A DNA stretch of 64,000 nt from Segatella copri (GCF_019249795.2 NZ_CP156891.1:2446001-2510000); one strand, 5' to 3'; shown: positions 6,529 to 14,993, counted from the first letter of the stretch. Translations and numbers: made by a program. The notes: generated from the letters alone by a model not told the origin.

Positions 6529-8730
6529 ATGGCACATATAAAGATAGAACATCAGTATGACAGCATGCAATGCGGTATCACCTGCTTGCAGATGATTTGT
6601 AGATATTTCGGCAGGGAGTACTCGTTGAACTCTCTGTCGAAGATTTGTTTTGCAACAACGGAAGGTGTTTCCATGCTGGGCATCAACGAGGCTGCAAGAA
6701 TATTGGGATTCCAAACGGTTTCGGCTAGGGCTACAATAGAGGAACTGAGCGAGACTCCACTACCTTGCATCCTTCATTGGAACCAAAACCATTTTGTGGT
6801 ATTATATAAGGTGAAAAAGGGCAAGAAGTTCTATATCGCAGACCCTGGCAAGGGTAAGACAACTTATAATCTTGAAGAATTCAGACGGCATTGGATAAGC
6901 ACTCGCTCTAATGACGAGGACAAGGGTATCGCCATGTTCTTCGAGACCACTCCTGCCTTCTTCACCTATCAGATAGAAGGAGAAGATAGACAGAAGGAGA
7001 AGCGTTCCTTCAAGTTCCTTTTCAGATATTTCAAGAAATACCGCAAGGCATTCTCCTGGATTGTCTCGGGACTGCTTGCGGGCAGCGCCCTGCAGCTGGT
7101 GTTGCCGTTCCTTACCCAATCCATCGTGGATGTCGGTATCAAGAACCAAGACATTGGATTCATCTGGCTCATACTCTTAGGTCAGTTGATGCTCACCGTC
7201 AGCCGAACTGCGATAGACTTCGCTCGCCGATGGTTCCTGCTCCGCATCTCCATGCGGATCAACATCTCCCTGGTGAGCGATTTCTTCATCAAACTGCTGA
7301 AACTGCCGATGTCGTTCTTCGACACCAAACTGATGGGCGACTTGATGCAGAGGATGAACGATCATAGCCGTGTGAACAACTTCCTCACCCAGCAGACGCT
7401 CAACATCACCTTTGCCATGCTTACCTTCGTGGTATTTTCGGTGGTGCTCTTTATATATAATAAGGTGGTGTTTGCCATCTTCTTGCTTGGCAGCATACTG
7501 TATGGCGGATGGATGGCTCTCTTCCTGCGTCGAAGAAAGGTGCTCGATTATGAACTCTTCGAGCAGCAGGCCATCAATAACAACAGGACATACGAGTTCA
7601 TCACTTCGATGCAGGAAATCAAGTTGCAGGATTGTGAGCAGCGCAAGCGAAAGGAGTGGGAGGAAACTCAGGTGAATCTTTTCAGAGTGCAGCAGAAATC
7701 TCTAAAACTACAGCAGACCCAGGAGGCAGGAAGTATTTTTATCAATGAGGTGAAGAATATCGTTGTGACGGTGGTTGCTGCAACGGCGGTAATCCAAGGG
7801 CACATGACCTTGGGTATGATGCTCGCCGTGCAATATATCATCGGACAGCTCAACTCGCCGGTGGAGCAACTCATGAACTTCTTCTATTCCGTTCAGGATG
7901 TGAAAATCAGTCTGGAACGAATCAATGAGATTCACCAGATGGATGATGAGAACGGGAAGGATGGCTTGCTGACTGATCTTGATCATCCTGAGGATGGTAT
8001 CCATATCAGCAACATCATGTTCAAGTATGATCCTCATGCCCTCAGAAAGACGATAGACGGGGTGGATATTCATATTCCTCAAGGTAAGGTGACGGCGATA
8101 GTGGGAGCATCGGGCAGTGGAAAGACCACGCTCATCAGATTGATGCTGGGGTACTACCCGGTGTTGGAAGGAAAAATCACCATCGGCGATACCGATATCA
8201 ATCAGCTCAACAGGAAATGGTGGCGCCGACAGTGTGGAGTTGTGATGCAGGAGGGCGTCATCTTCTCGGAAAGCATCGGGCGCAACATAGCAGTGGATGA
8301 TGCAGAGATAGATCAGGAACGTTTGATGAGAGCTGCAGAGATAGCTTGCATCAAGGATTATGTGATGGTCTTGCCGCTGAAGTTCAACACCAAGATTGGG
8401 CGTGATGGCGTGGGACTGAGCCAGGGCCAGAAACAGCGCATCCTGATAGCGAGAGCTGTTTATAAGAACCCAGACTATATCTTCCTGGACGAGGCAACCA
8501 ACTCGCTTGATGCCAACAATGAGCGTAATATTGTGGAAAACCTGGATAAGTTCTATCAAGGTAAGACAGTTGTGATAGTTGCTCATCGCCTAAGCACGGT
8601 GAAGAATGCCGACCAAATCGTGGTCCTTGACCAGGGAAAGGTGGTTGAGGTTGGCAACCATGAATCTTTAACCGCCAAGCGAGGGGCATATTATAATCTT
8701 GTGAAGAATCAGTTGGAATTGGGAAACTAA
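6529..8730 (+). CDS. Peptidase-containing ABC transporter (C39 peptidase, bacteriocin exporter type)
   Basis: A 733-residue inner-membrane exporter that removes the double-glycine leader and pumps the core peptide out. Residues 1-150 are a C39 peptidase with catalytic Cys in DSMQCGITCLQ, His in NQNHFVVLY and Asp in ADPGKGK. Six membrane helices lie between about 170 and 450. The ATPase domain has Walker A GASGSGKTT, signature LSQGQKQR, Walker B YIFLDEATNSLD and the AHRLST switch. It starts two bases after the barrel gene's stop, so all export genes are co-transcribed. The usual HlyD-type adaptor is not in this window. Base composition is more GC-rich than the precursor region. Confidence 0.95.
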   Translation: MAHIKIEHQYDSMQCGITCLQMICRYFGREYSLNSLSKICFATTEGVSMLGINEAARILGFQTVSARATIEELSETPLPCILHWNQNHFVVLYKVKKGKKFYIADPGKGKTTYNLEEFRRHWISTRSNDEDKGIAMFFETTPAFFTYQIEGEDRQKEKRSFKFLFRYFKKYRKAFSWIVSGLLAGSALQLVLPFLTQSIVDVGIKNQDIGFIWLILLGQLMLTVSRTAIDFARRWFLLRISMRINISLVSDFFIKLLKLPMSFFDTKLMGDLMQRMNDHSRVNNFLTQQTLNITFAMLTFVVFSVVLFIYNKVVFAIFLLGSILYGGWMALFLRRRKVLDYELFEQQAINNNRTYEFITSMQEIKLQDCEQRKRKEWEETQVNLFRVQQKSLKLQQTQEAGSIFINEVKNIVVTVVAATAVIQGHMTLGMMLAVQYIIGQLNSPVEQLMNFFYSVQDVKISLERINEIHQMDDENGKDGLLTDLDHPEDGIHISNIMFKYDPHALRKTIDGVDIHIPQGKVTAIVGASGSGKTTLIRLMLGYYPVLEGKITIGDTDINQLNRKWWRRQCGVVMQEGVIFSESIGRNIAVDDAEIDQERLMRAAEIACIKDYVMVLPLKFNTKIGRDGVGLSQGQKQRILIARAVYKNPDYIFLDEATNSLDANNERNIVENLDKFYQGKTVVIVAHRLSTVKNADQIVVLDQGKVVEVGNHESLTAKRGAYYNLVKNQLELGN

Positions 8731-8851
8731 AATGCGTTTGAGATGGAATAAAAAGAATCAAATAATATAGAGTTGAAACTTCTTGATATTCTATCAATGT
8801 CCAATTTGGAGCGAGTTTTTTTGTTGACACATAGATAAATCTCTCTTGCAG

Positions 8852-8891
8852 AATCGCCAGCGATGCTGTAGAAAGGCTTCGCTGGCGATTT
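8852..8891 (+). terminator. Terminator after the peptide exporter operon
   Basis: AATCGCCAGCG pairs with CGCTGGCGATT around an 18-base loop and is followed by a T-rich stretch. It ends the operon that starts upstream of base 1. Confidence 0.7.
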
Positions 8892-8965
8892 CTCTGTATA
8901 TAATCTTACTCAATCATGTTCTTGAGTATCCATTTCCTGAAGAATGGGTCTTCTATATTCCATAA

Positions 8966-9216
8966 TCGAAATTTTTCGTTACGAAATTTTTCGCTAAGAT
9001 ACAAAAAATGTAGAAGTTCAGAAGGTGAACTCCTCTCGGTTTCTCTTAGCAGTACAATCTGTGTACTGCTTTATATATTCAGGAATATCTCTTATATATT
9101 TGCGAATCTCTCTTTATACAAAATGACTCAATGTTTGCAGAAAATGGAACATTTTTTTCTGTTTTCAGTGAAAAATGTTTCCTTTGCAGCCGTAATTGAA
9201 TAAAAATATAAGAATT
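8966..9216 (+). promoter_or_regulatory. pdxS upstream region with repeated CGAAATTTTTCG
   Basis: The 325-base gap before pdxS contains two direct copies of the palindrome-like CGAAATTTTTCG (about 8967-8993) and, just before the gene, an imperfect inverted repeat made of GGAACATTTTT and AAAAATGTTTCC (about 9147-9182). A weak -7-like TTTCCTTTG overlaps the second element. These could be operators for vitamin B6 control, but no regulator gene is adjacent. Confidence 0.35.
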
Positions 9217-10092
9217 ATGGCAGAAAATAGACAAGAATTGAATCGCAACTTGGCTCAGATGCTCAAGGGTGGTGTGATTATGGACGTAACAACTCCAGAA
9301 CAGGCAAAAATCGCAGAGGCAGCAGGTGCATGCGCAGTAATGGCGCTGGAACGTATTCCAGCTGATATCCGTGCAGCAGGTGGTGTTTCTCGTATGAGCG
9401 ACCCTAAGATGATTAAGGGTATTCAGGAGGCTGTTTCTATCCCTGTAATGGCTAAGTGCCGCATCGGTCACTTCGCTGAGGCTCAGATTCTTCAGGCTAT
9501 CGAAATCGACTATATTGACGAGAGCGAGGTGCTCTCTCCAGCAGATAATGTTTATCACATCGACAAGACTCAGTTCGACGTGCCATTCGTTTGTGGTGCC
9601 AAGAATCTGGGCGAGGCGCTCCGCCGTATTGCTGAGGGTGCTACCATGATCCGTACCAAGGGTGAGCCAGGAACAGGTGATGTGGTTCAGGCTGTTACCC
9701 ACATGCGTATGATGCAGAGCGAAATCCGCCGCCTCGTTTCTATGAGCGAGGATGAACTTTACGAGGCAGCCAAGCAGTTGCAGGCTCCTTACGAGCTGGT
9801 GAAGTATGTTCACGAGAACGGCAAGTTGCCAGTGGTTAATTTCGCTGCCGGGGGTGTGGCTACTCCAGCTGATGCTGCCCTGATGATGCAGCTCGGTGCC
9901 GAGGGTGTATTCGTAGGTTCTGGAATCTTCAAGAGCGGTAACCCTGCTAAGCGTGCACAGGCTATCGTGAAGGCTGTTACCAACTACAACGATCCTAAGA
10001 TGCTGGCTGAGTTGAGCGAGGATCTCGGCGAGGCAATGGTAGGTATCAATGAGCAGGAGATTGCTTTGCTCATGGCTGAAAGAGGTAAGTAA
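9217..10092 (+). CDS. pdxS: Pyridoxal 5'-phosphate synthase, synthase subunit PdxS
   Basis: This 291-residue TIM-barrel enzyme makes pyridoxal phosphate from ribose 5-phosphate, glyceraldehyde 3-phosphate and ammonia supplied by PdxT. The ATG at 9217 is preferred to an upstream TTG because [16 protein letters not shown] is the expected beginning and the length then fits the family. Visible landmarks are the substrate-binding Asp in [13 protein letters not shown], the near-invariant [30 protein letters not shown], and the catalytic Lys in [10 protein letters not shown]. The glutaminase subunit pdxT follows on the same strand after a hairpin. Confidence 0.97.
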   Translation: MAENRQELNRNLAQMLKGGVIMDVTTPEQAKIAEAAGACAVMALERIPADIRAAGGVSRMSDPKMIKGIQEAVSIPVMAKCRIGHFAEAQILQAIEIDYIDESEVLSPADNVYHIDKTQFDVPFVCGAKNLGEALRRIAEGATMIRTKGEPGTGDVVQAVTHMRMMQSEIRRLVSMSEDELYEAAKQLQAPYELVKYVHENGKLPVVNFAAGGVATPADAALMMQLGAEGVFVGSGIFKSGNPAKRAQAIVKAVTNYNDPKMLAELSEDLGEAMVGINEQEIALLMAERGK

Positions 10093-10112
10093 TAAATGAG
10101 ATAACGGATAAG

Positions 10113-10140
10113 AGCCCCTCCTGCACAAGAAGGGGCTTTT
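10113..10140 (+). terminator. Hairpin with T-run between pdxS and pdxT
   Basis: AGCCCCT pairs with AGGGGCT over an 11-base loop, followed by TTTT. It lies inside what should be one operon, so it probably terminates part of the transcripts and lowers PdxT relative to PdxS. Confidence 0.6.
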
Positions 10141-10158
10141 ATATTAGATAAGTATGTT

Positions 10159-10728
10159 ATGAGAATAGCAGTATTAGCTTTACAAGGCGCTTTTGCTGAG
10201 CACAGACAGAAGTTGGCTCAGTTGGGCGTGGATAGTTTCGAGGTTCGCCAGTTGAAGGATTGGGACCAGCCAAAGGATGGCTTGATTATTCCGGGCGGTG
10301 AGAGTACCACCCAGGCGAAACTCTTGAATGAACTGGGATTGATGGAGCCTGTGAAGGAGGCGATTGCTGCCGGCTTGCCTGTTTATGGTACTTGTGCCGG
10401 CTTGATTCTTCTTGCCAAGAAGATTGAGGGCGAGCCTAGCCAGCGCATTGCTTCGATGGACATCACGGCTTTGAGAAATGCCTACGGTCGCCAGTTGGGC
10501 AGTTTCTACATCGAGGCTCCGATGAAGGGCATCGAGGGAAATGTCCCTATGACTTTCATCCGTGCTCCTTATATTAAAGAGGTGTGGGGAGATGCTGAGG
10601 TTCTGGCTGAAGTAGATGGCAAGATTGTGGCTGCCCGCCAGGGTAACCAGCTGGTTACTGCCTTTCATCCTGAACTGAACGAAAGTCTGGAGATTCATAA
10701 GTATTTTCTGGGGATGTGCAGCAAGTAG
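10159..10728 (+). CDS. pdxT: Pyridoxal 5'-phosphate synthase, glutaminase subunit PdxT
   Basis: A 189-residue class I glutamine amidotransferase that releases ammonia from glutamine and channels it to PdxS. The nucleophile Cys is in YGTCAGLILLA, the oxyanion or glutamine-binding region in IPGGESTTQ, and the catalytic His-Glu pair in AFHPELNE. Length is normal for the family. It is 66 bases downstream of pdxS; together they form the ribose-5-phosphate-dependent vitamin B6 route. Confidence 0.97.
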   Translation: MRIAVLALQGAFAEHRQKLAQLGVDSFEVRQLKDWDQPKDGLIIPGGESTTQAKLLNELGLMEPVKEAIAAGLPVYGTCAGLILLAKKIEGEPSQRIASMDITALRNAYGRQLGSFYIEAPMKGIEGNVPMTFIRAPYIKEVWGDAEVLAEVDGKIVAARQGNQLVTAFHPELNESLEIHKYFLGMCSK

Positions 10729-10802
10729 GCTTCATCCTATGTTGAAACTTACTTCGTTGACCGATGAACAGGCTTCATGGGCACATGAAGCTATATTGCA
10801 AA

Positions 10803-10860
10803 GTATCTTAGGATACATTGCCAAGTATCTTAAGATACATGAGCAAGTATCCTAAGATAC
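10803..10860. repeat. Three 14-bp palindromes at 22-bp spacing
   Basis: GTATCTTAGGATAC (10803), GTATCTTAAGATAC (10825) and GTATCCTAAGATAC (10847) repeat with an exact 22-base period; the middle copy is a perfect palindrome. A T-run follows the last copy, so part of the array may also end pdxT transcripts. The regular spacing would suit cooperative protein binding, but it could also be a repeat related to the 23-bp arrays at 11.3 and 31.8 kb. Confidence 0.7.
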
Positions 10861-10898
10861 TTTTTTATTGAATGTCTGATACTTTTTTCCGATAAATG

Positions 10899-10930
10899 TT
10901 TGCCGTTTGCAAATATTCATCGTATCTTTG
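10899..10930 (+). promoter_or_regulatory. Consensus Bacteroidota promoter without an obvious gene
   Basis: TTTG (10899-10902) and TATCTTTG (10923-10930) are separated by 20 bases, an excellent match to the -33/-7 consensus. The only downstream reading frame is 23 codons. Confidence 0.6.
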
Positions 10931-10934
10931 CATT

Positions 10935-11006
10935 ATGAAATCTTCGTTACGTAAAACTCATAATGATGTAAATGCTTATGGTACAGTTAAATTCTTTTGT
11001 ATTTAA
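10935..11006 (+). CDS. Possible 23-residue ORF behind a strong promoter
   Basis: An ATG five bases after the -7 element opens a frame encoding MKSSLRKTHNDVNAYGTVK plus FFCI before TAA. I do not recognise it. With the -7 so close, transcription would start near the ATG or just after it, which makes translation from this ATG uncertain. It may be the remnant of a gene whose body was lost when the repeats arrived, or the 5' part of an untranslated RNA. Confidence 0.2.
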   Translation: MKSSLRKTHNDVNAYGTVKFFCI

Positions 11007-11210
11007 AAAGCTGTTGCAGAATTCATGTAGATGGGGCTGTGGGCCTGTTGAGTGAGCGAAACAATGTGCTTGAGTGAACTCAATGAGCCATCCGAATAAG
11101 CCTACAGATATGACTGAACAAGCACAAGGATATGACTGAACAAGTGAAAGAATACGTTTGCTCAGGTTCAAGAAGTCGGAATATCAGGTTCAAGGAGGCT
11201 GTTTCTAAGA

Positions 11211-11340
11211 GATTCCCACTAGGCTCAGCAGCTCTGCTGAGCCTAGTCAGCAGGTCTGCCGACTGCAGTCAGCACATCTGCCGAGCCTAGTGGCAACACC
11301 CTATAGTCGTACAACCACACACCTTTTAGTTGTACGATAA
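11211..11340 (-). repeat. Intergenic palindromic repeat element, copy A
   Basis: Read on the minus strand, two 23-bp units with a TTGTAC(A/G)AC core precede a run of short palindromes containing GCTGACTGCAGTCGGCAG and CTCAGCAGAGCTGCTGAG, ending GCCTAGTGG. Copy B at 31813-32000 has the same order on the plus strand. The preceding 11010-11210 has AGGTTCAAG-type repeats and no convincing gene. Confidence 0.75.
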
Positions 11341-11347
11341 TAACCGT

Positions 11348-12649
11348 TTATAACAACTCCGGAAGCTGGAAGAGCTTCACACAGTTGCTGCCTTTGATGA
11401 GGATGTAATGGTCGTGAGGCAGGTTCGCCTTGAGCGCTTCCTTCACTTCCTCTACATTCTGGAACTTGCGGTAGCTGCATGGAATATCCTTGAACTCATC
11501 GCCCACCAGCCATACATTCTCAAGACCGGCTGCCTGCAACTGGTCTACTACCTTCTGGTGCTCCTCGTGGCTCACTTCGCCGAGCTCGCCCATCTGTCCG
11601 AGAATTGCCATCTTATGAGGCACATCCATCACGCGGAAGTTCTCGATGGCGGCTGCCATGCTAGATGGGTTGGCATTGTAGGCATCTACCACCAGCTTAT
11701 TGTGCGCCGTCTCTTCCAACTGCGAACGGTTGTTGCTTGGGATGTAGTTCTCCAGGGCATGATCTATCTGCTGAGGCTTCACATCGAAATGAAGACCGAT
11801 GGTGATGGCGGCAAGCATGTTGTCGATATTGTAAGAGCCGATGAGATGGGTTTGAACCTCATGCCAGTCGAAGCTCTCGGTGCGCCAGCGGAACTTCAGG
11901 AAAGGAGCGCAGGAAATGACTTCTCCCCATACATCGCAGTTTTCATCCTTGCCGTAGGTGATGAGGCGGTTGATGTTGCGCTGCTCTGCCATCTGTATCA
12001 GATGCTCGTTGTCTGCATTGATGAAGACGAGGGCATCGTTGGCTGCGAGGTAATCATAGAGCTCTCCCTTGGTCTTCTTCACGCCTTCGAAACTGCCGAA
12101 TCCCTGCAGGTGGGCACGGCCTACGTTGGTAATCATACCGCAGGTTGGCTCCACGTATTCCACGAGTTTTCGGATGTCACCAGGATGGGAAGCACCCATT
12201 TCTACAACGGCAATCTCATTTTCCGAAGAGAGACGGAAGAGGGTCTTTGGTACGCCTACATCATTATTGAAGTTGCCCTGGGTGAACATCACGTTGAACT
12301 TCTCGCCGAGAACGGCAGAGACGAGTTCCTTGGTGGTGGTCTTGCCGTTGGTTCCGGTGATTCCTACTACAGGAATATCGAAGTGGCGGCGATGCTCACG
12401 GGCTAGTTCCTTGAAGGTGGTGAGGCAATCCTCTACGAGGATGTAGCGCTCGTCGCCTTCCTTGGCATACTCTTTTTCATCAACAATCACATAGGCACAG
12501 CCTTTCTCCAAAGCCATGTCGGCAAACTTGTTGCCATCAAACGATGCGCCCTTCAAAGCCAGGAAGATGCTGCCCTCTGGGCAGTCGCGGCTGTCAGTGG
12601 TAATCACTGGGTGCGCTTGGTAAATCTGATAGAGTTCTGAAATATCCAT
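11348..12649 (-). CDS. murF: UDP-N-acetylmuramoyl-tripeptide--D-alanyl-D-alanine ligase
   Basis: This 433-residue cytoplasmic Mur ligase joins D-Ala-D-Ala to the UDP-MurNAc-tripeptide, the last soluble step of peptidoglycan precursor synthesis. The ATP-binding loop is GITGTNGKTTTKEL (about residues 96-109); other Mur landmarks are VVEMGASHPGDI, ITNVGRAHLQGFGS and VVDAYNANPSSM. Length fits the family. It stands alone, transcribed toward the repeat element, with ddl (which makes its D-Ala-D-Ala substrate) about 12 kb away. Confidence 0.97.
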   Translation of the reverse strand: MDISELYQIYQAHPVITTDSRDCPEGSIFLALKGASFDGNKFADMALEKGCAYVIVDEKEYAKEGDERYILVEDCLTTFKELAREHRRHFDIPVVGITGTNGKTTTKELVSAVLGEKFNVMFTQGNFNNDVGVPKTLFRLSSENEIAVVEMGASHPGDIRKLVEYVEPTCGMITNVGRAHLQGFGSFEGVKKTKGELYDYLAANDALVFINADNEHLIQMAEQRNINRLITYGKDENCDVWGEVISCAPFLKFRWRTESFDWHEVQTHLIGSYNIDNMLAAITIGLHFDVKPQQIDHALENYIPSNNRSQLEETAHNKLVVDAYNANPSSMAAAIENFRVMDVPHKMAILGQMGELGEVSHEEHQKVVDQLQAAGLENVWLVGDEFKDIPCSYRKFQNVEEVKEALKANLPHDHYILIKGSNCVKLFQLPELL

Positions 12650-12792
12650 AGTCTATAACTGTTATTTTGGGTGCAAAAGTAATCTAAATTATGGACATAA
12701 CAAACAATTTTCCCAAAAAATGATGGTAATCTCGAATATTCTTTCTATTTTTGCAGAAATATTCGATGAATCTTTAGAAAGTGAGGCTCTTT

Positions 12793-13014
12793 ATGGGTAG
12801 TAGAGATGAAAAAGATAAAACGAAAGTAAGGAAGGAAAAGCTGGCAGGCTATTTCTTTAATTTATCTCAGTTAACGTTTACTGGAACTGGGGTTGGTGGT
12901 ATTGCTCCAATTCTGCAAGGAGAGTTTGGAGTTAAAAATTATGTAGTAATTATATTTGGTATAGTAATGACCTTCATTTTTGCGGGCATTGCTAATCGAA
13001 TTTTAAAATATTAA
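12793..13014 (+). CDS. Small DUF6722-like membrane protein
   Basis: A 73-residue protein with a charged N-terminus (GSRDEKDKTKVRKEKLAGY) and two hydrophobic stretches, one Gly-rich (residues about 27-45) and one near the C-terminus (VVIIFGIVMTFIFAGIA). Similar small proteins in gut Bacteroidota are annotated DUF6722; function unknown. ATG 12793 is preferred to GTG 12781. It is followed three bases later by a 37-codon membrane peptide gene and then folP. Confidence 0.7.
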   Translation: MGSRDEKDKTKVRKEKLAGYFFNLSQLTFTGTGVGGIAPILQGEFGVKNYVVIIFGIVMTFIFAGIANRILKY

Positions 13015-13017
13015 GTT

Positions 13018-13131
13018 ATGGAAGTTTACAATGGACTATTGTTTTTCTTTGTGGTTGGAACAATCATAGGTGGAAGCTTTCTTGCCTGGACTTACACAAA
13101 GCCAGGTAAAAAGTGGCTTAAGGAGTTATAA
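13018..13131 (+). CDS. 37-residue single-span membrane peptide
   Basis: The frame begins MEVYNGLLFFFVVG, spans the membrane once (about residues 6-25) and ends with a basic tail GKKWLKEL. It starts three bases after the DUF6722-like gene, and folP starts four bases after its stop, so it is probably translated in a small operon. Function unknown; the pairing suggests a two-component small membrane complex. Confidence 0.6.
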   Translation: MEVYNGLLFFFVVGTIIGGSFLAWTYTKPGKKWLKEL

Positions 13132-13135
13132 TCCG

Positions 13136-13981
13136 ATGGAATATACAATCAATATCAAGGGGCGCTTGATGGATTTGAGTACCCCTCAGGTGATGGGCAT
13201 CCTGAACGTTACGCCCGACAGTTTCTACTCTGGCAGTAGAAAACAGACAGAAATGGAGATAGCTCAGAGAGCTAATCAGATTATAGAAGAAGGTGGAAGC
13301 ATCATTGATGTGGGCGCTTTCTCCACCCGTCCCGGTGCCGATGAAGTATCGGAAGAGGAGGAGGGAAGACGCCTGAAGTTCGCTCTCGACATCGTTCGCA
13401 GGGAGCAACCGGATGCTGCCGTCTCCGTAGATACCTATCGCCCTACCTTGGCGCGTAAGTGTATCGAGGAGTGGGGAGCTGACATCATCAACGATGTATC
13501 AGAAGGTGGAATTACAGGCATCACCAATGTACCGCTGGAGCAGAGACAGGAGGAATATCCTGAAATGTTCCGTGTGGTGGGCGAACTGAAGGTACCTTAT
13601 ATATTAATGTCAGTGCAGCCTACACTCGAAACGATGATGAAGGGCTTTGCAAAAGAGGTGCAGCAGTTGCGCGACCTGGGAGCCAAGGACATCATCCTCG
13701 ACCCGGGCTTCGGCTTCGGCAAGAATCTCATCCAGAATTATCAGATTTATAATGAGATGGAGAAGTTGAACGTGATGGAACTTCCGGTTCTGGTAGGCAT
13801 CTCCCGCAAGAGTATGATATACAAGCTGCTGGGTGGAGATGCTACGACATCGCTCAATGGAACTTCCGTGCTCGACACCATCGCTCTGATGAAGGGCGCC
13901 AGCATCCTCAGAGTGCACGATGTGAAAGAAGCTGCTGAGGCTGTGAAGATAATAGAAGCAATGAAGGAGGGACGTACATGA
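13136..13981 (+). CDS. folP: Dihydropteroate synthase
   Basis: A 281-residue TIM-barrel enzyme that condenses p-aminobenzoate with 6-hydroxymethyl-dihydropterin diphosphate in folate synthesis; it is the target of sulfonamides. Landmarks: MGILNVTPDSFYSG, IIDVGAFSTRPGADEVS, SVDTYRPTLA, ADIINDVSEG, DIILDPGFGFGK and GISRKSMI. The ATG at 13136 gives a normal length; a longer in-frame start at 13070 would overlap the upstream small gene. Its stop overlaps the start of cdaA (ATGA), the usual folP-cdaA pairing of Bacteroidota. Confidence 0.96.
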   Translation: MEYTINIKGRLMDLSTPQVMGILNVTPDSFYSGSRKQTEMEIAQRANQIIEEGGSIIDVGAFSTRPGADEVSEEEEGRRLKFALDIVRREQPDAAVSVDTYRPTLARKCIEEWGADIINDVSEGGITGITNVPLEQRQEEYPEMFRVVGELKVPYILMSVQPTLETMMKGFAKEVQQLRDLGAKDIILDPGFGFGKNLIQNYQIYNEMEKLNVMELPVLVGISRKSMIYKLLGGDATTSLNGTSVLDTIALMKGASILRVHDVKEAAEAVKIIEAMKEGRT

Positions 13982-14748
13982 TAGAATTTGGCATCAAAGA
14001 TTTTCTCGATATTCTCCTGGTAGCCTCGCTGCTGTTCTATGTTTATCGTTTGATGAAGGAATCGCGCTCACTGAACATCTTCGTGGGCATCATGCTCTTC
14101 GTGCTAATCTGGCTCTTTGTGAGTCAGATACTGGAAATGCGCCTGCTGGGTTCTATCCTGGATAAACTGGTGAGCGTGGGAGTCATCGCCCTCATCGTCA
14201 TCTTCCAGGAGGATATCCGTAGATTCCTCTATGAAATCGGTTCGCAGAAAGGTATGCGCCGGCTGGTTCGCTTCTTCCACTCCAGCAAGGAGAGCCAGAA
14301 GGAGGCTAACAAGGAGACCATCATGCCGATTGTGATGGCGTGTATGAGTATGGCAAAGAAATACGTAGGTGCTCTTATCGTTATAGAGCGAGGCGTTCCA
14401 CTGAAGGACATCATGGATACGGGTGAGGAGATAGACGCCAAGATTAACCAGCGGCTGATAGAGAATATTTTCTTCAAGAATTCGCCGCTTCATGATGGAG
14501 CCATGGTGGTGAGCAATAAGCGCATCATGGCAGCCGGATGTATTCTGCCTGTGAGTCATAACCTCGATATTCCGAAGGAACTGGGACTCCGCCATCGTGC
14601 CGCTCTCGGAATATCCCAGAGCAGTGATGCCATCGCCGTCATTGTATCCGAGGAGACCGGACGAATCAGCGTGGCCATCAAGGGCGAGTTCAAACTCCGA
14701 CTCTCTGCCGAGGAACTGGAAAGCATCCTTACTCTGGAAATGATATAA
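13978..14748 (+). CDS. cdaA: Diadenylate cyclase CdaA
   Basis: A 256-residue membrane enzyme that makes the second messenger c-di-AMP from two ATP. Three membrane helices occupy about residues 10-85; the DAC (DisA_N) domain follows with the catalytic motifs NSPLHDGAMVV and GLRHRAALG. Start overlaps the end of folP by four bases, so translation is probably coupled. c-di-AMP usually governs potassium and osmotic balance; no partner (such as a CdaR-like protein) is adjacent. Confidence 0.95.
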   Translation: MIEFGIKDFLDILLVASLLFYVYRLMKESRSLNIFVGIMLFVLIWLFVSQILEMRLLGSILDKLVSVGVIALIVIFQEDIRRFLYEIGSQKGMRRLVRFFHSSKESQKEANKETIMPIVMACMSMAKKYVGALIVIERGVPLKDIMDTGEEIDAKINQRLIENIFFKNSPLHDGAMVVSNKRIMAAGCILPVSHNLDIPKELGLRHRAALGISQSSDAIAVIVSEETGRISVAIKGEFKLRLSAEELESILTLEMI

Positions 14749-14993
14749 GTTAAGTGAAGAGTGAAGAACGAAGGGTGAAGAATTCATCACTTTTCCTGCT
14801 ACGTAAACCTTTACGATATGAATAATCTCCCGATTTAGCTTTTTTTACACATTTTAATCGCTGCTATTTCAAAGAAAATGTGTACTTTTGCAAAGTCGAT
14901 GTGGCAAAAAGGTGAAAAACAAGATAACATCACCTAACACTTTGACAGATCTACTTAGGAAACAACAAAATATATAAAATATTAAAAAGTAAA
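14749..14993. other. Intergenic region before pta
   Basis: It opens with a copy of the dispersed GTGAAGAGTGAAGAA / GGGTGAAGAATTC motif (14754-14785). A -7-like TACTTTTG lies at 14883-14890, about 100 bases before pta, without a clear -33 TTTG; it probably drives pta. No gene is visible. Confidence 0.5.

Noticed and set aside
8916-9203. 95-codon frame upstream of pdxS
   Set aside because: It covers palindromes and promoter-like sequence, is Ser/Phe-rich, and resembles no protein.
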